Below are positions 60,488 to 64,000 of a stretch of DNA of 64,000 nucleotides, in pieces; the stretch's first letter is position 1, and each line of letters begins with the position of its first letter. The position numbers and the translations under genes were made by a program. The notes beneath the pieces were generated by a model. It had not been told where the DNA came from, searched no databases, and was given only the letters and a program-made list of their open reading frames with translations. This DNA comes from Lentzea sp. NEAU-D7 (GTDB taxonomy: Bacteria; Actinomycetota; Actinomycetes; Mycobacteriales; Pseudonocardiaceae). The stretch spans positions 62,001 to 126,000 of the forward strand of contig NZ_JAPJDL010000018.1 of the NCBI RefSeq assembly GCF_026242055.1, written 5' to 3'.

Positions 60488-60828
60488 GCGCTGCGCGGGA
60501 GCAATCGGGAGCAGAAGTCCTCCCCAACTCCCGAGATCTGCACGAAGCGTCACCGAGATTCGCGAATTCGCAGGTCAGCGTATCGCCGCTCAATTGGCTG
60601 CCGGTGACCTCTTCGCCTCACCTAGAAGATCATCAGGAGCCAGGGTCTCCTAACTCCGCATCTCCCTCTAGAGCACTGCATCAAGTCGATCGGGAACTGT
60701 CTCGGCAACGCTCATCCCACACCTCTTGCTCGGGCGACCCCTTGCCCGATCACGCAGTTCGATCGGTGACGGGTTCACGTTGCATTCGGTGAGCGTCAGG
60801 CTGGTTCTTGTCAACTCGTAAGAGTGGG
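60488..60828. other. Intergenic region, no gene seen
   Basis: About 340 bp between the tRNA scar and the AIPR gene end. No protein-like frame or notable repeat. Confidence 0.4.
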
Positions 60829-62559
60829 TCAGGGGCACGTCGAGTTGAGGATCTCGTTGCTGACGCGCTTGGTGAAGCGTTGGGTCCTGGCCAGTTCCCG
60901 GGCGGCCACACCTTCGGCCTGTTCTGTGTCTATCGCGCGTTGCAGAGGCGTCAGCAGGTTCAGGACCAACCGTTCTGCAGCTGACTTGTCCCACATCACG
61001 TCGAGGATCCGCTTGCACTCGCGCTCAGCCGTGCGGGAGGTGTGCTGGATCGGAGCCCGGCCCAGCACCCGGAGCTTGATCGCGTTGATGATGTGAAAGC
61101 GGTAGGGAGCATAGGATTTCGGGATTCGGCCGTTGCGCAGCAACCAGTCCAGGCGGTAAAAGGCGGCGGCCGCCGTGTAGTAGACGACCGGCTGGTGGCC
61201 TTCGGCGAACAGGTGCCCGCTGCCGGAGGAGATCAGCGACCGGTACTGGCCGCGGCGGGTGGGCTCGCCCAGGAACATCGCCGTGTACGAGCGGATCAGC
61301 TGGGCACGGGTGATGATGCGGGTCTTCTCGACCCTGTGGTGTTCGTACTGCTTGGTCCTGCGTTCGTAGAAAAGCCTCCGCTCAGGATCGCGGCTGTGCG
61401 TGAAGTAGTCCTCCAGCAACCGGTGGAAGCTCTCGCGGATCGTCAGATCTTCCTCGCTGATGGTGGTCTGCCGGTTCGTGGCGCCAACGATGCCGTTGAT
61501 GACGTCCTCGTCGTGCGAATGCACGATCCTGACGCTGACGTGCACGTTGTCGGTGAGCTCGTTCCGGTGTTCGAAGAGCACGTGGCAGGTTTGGCAGCCG
61601 TTCACAATTTCGAAGTCGTCCAAGTAGATGTCGTCACCCACCACGTGCAGACCATGCGTGACTATCGTGATGCCGTTGTTCAGCACGGCGAACCGCTCAC
61701 GTCGTGATGGATCACGCAGGGTGTTCGCGATCTCCCGGTTCACGGGGTTGTCGTCACCGAGGTAGTCGCGGACGTTGCCGTGGAACAACGTTTTGCGCAG
61801 CCTGCCGGACTCGTCGGAGAGGATGTGCGACACCAGGTCCCTGGCGGACAACAGCCCGAGCAGCGCCTGCTGGACGTCCGGCACTTTCGGCATCGACACC
61901 TTGCGCGGCATCGGGAACTGGACCGCCACCTTCGTCGTCGCCCGACGATACAGCTGCCGGAGTTCGTCGCGGGTCACGCAGCGGAACTCGACTCGGTCGA
62001 AACGACCGAGGCTCCGCAGGCGCTCGCCGGCGGAGACCGCCTTGCTCGCCACCATGTCCGCGACTCGATCCCCGGTCGTGACGTAGTGGACGTGGAGCTC
62101 CGGCAGCGCGCCCGACAGCTTCGCGATGTTGCCGTACACCGCCTCCAGGCACTCGCGGAAGTTGGCGATGTCCCCGGACGCCGCGTAGGGCACGCTGCCG
62201 GTGCCGGTGATGTGGCTGAGGTTGTCGGCGAGGTCGGAGATCACCCGGCTGTCGAATGCTGCCGTGGTCTTCGCCTGGATCACGACGATCTGCACGTCCA
62301 CGCGGCGAGACCTCTGGATGTGGGCCCGGACATCTGCCGCGTCCCTGAACAGGATGCTGTCGACGAGCACTCCGATCGCGTCGATGCCCAGATCGTTGCC
62401 GCCGCCCGTGCGGAACTCGTCCGGGTTGAACTCCTCCTCGTAGTAGGCGCTCAGCACGCAGTACGCGGCGAACGCCTCGAAAGCCTCGCTCTGGGTCAAG
62501 TCCGCGAGGGCGTAGTTCGTCTGGAACTCGTCGACCAGCTTGGCGATGATCGGGTCCAT
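60829..62559 (-). CDS. AIPR-family abortive-infection protein with nuclease-like N-terminus
   Basis: A 576-residue protein of the AIPR family (abortive infection phage resistance). The N-terminus has GNDLGIDAIGVLVD (D60) and QIVVIQAKT (Q95-A-K97), the D…(E/Q)xK pattern of restriction-endonuclease-like folds. The AIPR core is NVRDYLGDDNPVNREIANTLRDPSRRERFAVLNNGITIV (about 260-298) with DDFEIVNGCQTCHVLFEH and VGATNRQTTISEEDL. Family members are linked to phage defence and often sit with restriction systems. It starts 25 bp after the ATPase gene, same strand, so the two are probably one operon. Confidence 0.85.
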   Translation of the reverse strand: MDPIIAKLVDEFQTNYALADLTQSEAFEAFAAYCVLSAYYEEEFNPDEFRTGGGNDLGIDAIGVLVDSILFRDAADVRAHIQRSRRVDVQIVVIQAKTTAAFDSRVISDLADNLSHITGTGSVPYAASGDIANFRECLEAVYGNIAKLSGALPELHVHYVTTGDRVADMVASKAVSAGERLRSLGRFDRVEFRCVTRDELRQLYRRATTKVAVQFPMPRKVSMPKVPDVQQALLGLLSARDLVSHILSDESGRLRKTLFHGNVRDYLGDDNPVNREIANTLRDPSRRERFAVLNNGITIVTHGLHVVGDDIYLDDFEIVNGCQTCHVLFEHRNELTDNVHVSVRIVHSHDEDVINGIVGATNRQTTISEEDLTIRESFHRLLEDYFTHSRDPERRLFYERRTKQYEHHRVEKTRIITRAQLIRSYTAMFLGEPTRRGQYRSLISSGSGHLFAEGHQPVVYYTAAAAFYRLDWLLRNGRIPKSYAPYRFHIINAIKLRVLGRAPIQHTSRTAERECKRILDVMWDKSAAERLVLNLLTPLQRAIDTEQAEGVAARELARTQRFTKRVSNEILNSTCP

Positions 62560-62583
62560 TGCGGTGACCTCTTCTCACGGAGC

Positions 62584-64000
62584 TCAGTCGGTGCGTGCCC
62601 GGACCAGGACTTCCTCGGGGGTGAGCGCACTCGACGGGTGGTGGCTCAGGCACATGGGCGACTTGACCTTCTGGAAAGGCTTGCCTTCGGCGACCGCGTA
62701 GAACTCGCCCGCGCTCAGCCGCGAGATGTCCGGCACGGTGCTGGACTTGGCGGAGGCCATCTCCTTGGCCGCCGCCACCTGCACCGGGCTGTTGATGAAC
62801 CCGAAGTACTGCGTGGCGGCGTTGCCGACGATCTGGTTGTGTATCCCTTTCGGAGCCTGAGTGGCGAACACCAGTCCCAGGCCGTACTTCCGCGCCTGCG
62901 AGGCCAACGCGAGCGTGCTCGTCGTACAGGCGGTCATCACCCCGGACGGGGCGAGCGTCTGTGCTTCGTCCATGACGAACAACCCGCCGAGCGGGCGGTC
63001 GCCGGCCGGGTTCGCCTTGATCCAGGCGAACATGGCCATCTGGAGCTGGTTGACGAAGCCGCGGCGCTGGTCGTCGTTCTGCAATCCGATCATGCTGATC
63101 ACCGAGATCCGGGCGCGCTTGCCTGGCGCCGGTGTGAGCAGCACACCGGGATCCAGCGGAGCGCCCGATCCTCCGAAGAGCGGATCGTTGATCATCGCGG
63201 CGAGCAGCGTCTGCGCCACGTCACCAGCGATCGCGGTGGCGTTCGCGAGCTGGGTCACCTCCTCCGGTAGGTCGGACAGGTAGTTCAGGAACGATTTCAG
63301 GCCCGAACCGCCGGCTCGAGCGAACGACGTCAACGCCTCGCGCAGCACAGCCTTCGTGCGCTCCGCCTTGGCCGTCGAACCGTCAGCCCGGGCACGCGGC
63401 GCGAGGGCCGCGACGGCGATGTCCAGCGCGAGGGCGAACTCGTCTGGGTCACCGAGGACGTCCGCGAAGTCCGGCAGCGGTTGGAAGCTGATGGGCCTAC
63501 CCATCTCCCGGCGAGGTGTCCAGACCACGACGTCGGTGTTCGCGAGGTAATCGACTGCCTTTCCTGGATCCTCCGGCGCCCACCCGCTGGGCGGCTGAGG
63601 CCACGCGTCGCCCAGACGCGCCAGGTCGCTGTTGGGGTCGAGCACGATCGCCGACACACCCAGGAGGGCACACTCCTCGATGATGCGGCGGATGAGCACC
63701 GTCTTGCCCGAACCGGAGCCCGCGAAGATGACAGTGTGCTTGCGCAACGACTCCAGCGACACGTACACCGGCTCTCCGGTCTCCACACGGTCGCCGAGGG
63801 AGATCGACGCCGGCAGAGCGGGTGGGTGCTGTCGCGACAAGTCGGGGTCATCAGTCGGCCACTCGCCATGTGCCTGCGCGGCCACGTCGTCCGGTTCCGG
63901 TGCAGGCTGACCAGGGGAAGGCCGCGTCGGCTCGCCGGGAGTCCCGAACACCAGGCGGAACAGCGCCGTTCCGCTCGCCGGCTTCCGCAGGTGCAGCCAC
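62584..64000 (-). CDS. HerA/FtsK-like ATPase (N-terminus beyond window)
   Basis: The visible part from 63951 has 455 residues. A Walker A motif FAGSGSGKTVLIRR lies at residues 76-89, Walker B LFVMDEAQTLAPSG near residue 330, and the arginine/sensor region LGLVFATQAPKGI follows. This is the DUF87/HerA hexameric DNA-translocase pattern. The frame stays open to the window edge with protein-like sequence (LHLRKPASGTALFRLV), so the true start is outside. Paired with the AIPR nuclease-like protein it resembles HerA-nuclease anti-phage modules. Confidence 0.82.
   Translation of the reverse strand, partial: WLHLRKPASGTALFRLVFGTPGEPTRPSPGQPAPEPDDVAAQAHGEWPTDDPDLSRQHPPALPASISLGDRVETGEPVYVSLESLRKHTVIFAGSGSGKTVLIRRIIEECALLGVSAIVLDPNSDLARLGDAWPQPPSGWAPEDPGKAVDYLANTDVVVWTPRREMGRPISFQPLPDFADVLGDPDEFALALDIAVAALAPRARADGSTAKAERTKAVLREALTSFARAGGSGLKSFLNYLSDLPEEVTQLANATAIAGDVAQTLLAAMINDPLFGGSGAPLDPGVLLTPAPGKRARISVISMIGLQNDDQRRGFVNQLQMAMFAWIKANPAGDRPLGGLFVMDEAQTLAPSGVMTACTTSTLALASQARKYGLGLVFATQAPKGIHNQIVGNAATQYFGFINSPVQVAAAKEMASAKSSTVPDISRLSAGEFYAVAEGKPFQKVKSPMCLSHHPSSALTPEEVLVRARTD

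Noticed and set aside
1..64000. CRISPR array
   Set aside because: I saw no regularly spaced direct repeats on either strand.

Overview
The window is high-GC actinomycete DNA. Gene content (SARP and StrR/ParB-type regulators, Lsr2, family-I36 secreted proteins, a large antibiotic locus) suggests a filamentous member such as a Pseudonocardiaceae genus (Lentzea/Saccharothrix-like); the genus is an inference. All functions are read from protein motifs and gene order, without database searches.

1-14 kb is ordinary chromosome: an end-truncated ADP-ribosylglycohydrolase with a TetR gene and its palindromic operators, small secreted proteins, an XRE-SARP regulator, a stress-type group (DUF4267, SRPBCC, MerR, two STAS proteins, a ZIP transporter) with GGGTA-type promoters, a nitronate monooxygenase next to an lsr2 fragment, a cell-wall peptidase, and a decayed I36-CHAP gene.

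14.3-50.4 kb is the centre of interest: what looks like three nucleoside-antibiotic modules fused into one locus. (a) 14.4-24.6 kb: exporter, uracil phosphoribosyltransferase, DUF4243 oxygenase, HAD phosphatase, PsuG-type C-glycosynthase and an indigoidine-synthase NRPS with a fused tautomerase, plus two flavin proteins. This matches the logic of indigoidine/minimycin (oxazinomycin) clusters. (b) 28.4-31.5 kb: HisG-, HAD-, SDR- and PurC-like genes, the set known from pentostatin/coformycin. (c) 31.5-50.4 kb: lysine N-hydroxylase, cupin-MetRS 'hydrazine synthetase', saccharopine-dehydrogenase-like, ATP-grasp and DadA-like enzymes, two FMN monooxygenases, a beta-RFAP-synthase-like (ForT/PyfQ-type) C-glycosynthase, and PurC- and PurB-like enzymes. 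This is the N-N bond/pyrazole C-nucleoside logic of formycin and pyrazofurin. A Rieske oxygenase and an enamidase-like amidohydrolase lie between (a) and (b) with no clear slot. A ParB/StrR-type regulator is present, and a 23-bp palindromic motif occurs twice. Paralogous MFS exporters bracket modules (b) and (c).

50.4-60.4 kb is a decayed, partly AT-rich integration zone. It is bounded by the 3' half of a tRNA-Pro(GGG) at 50.7 kb and the 3' half of a tRNA-Val(CAC) at 60.4 kb. It holds a RING-H2-like zinc-finger protein (rare in bacteria), two AT-rich secreted proteins, an lsr2 gene, a broken IS110 transposase and other gene remnants.

60.8-64 kb holds an AIPR-family protein with a nuclease-like N-terminus and a HerA/FtsK-like ATPase cut by the window end: a probable phage-defence pair.
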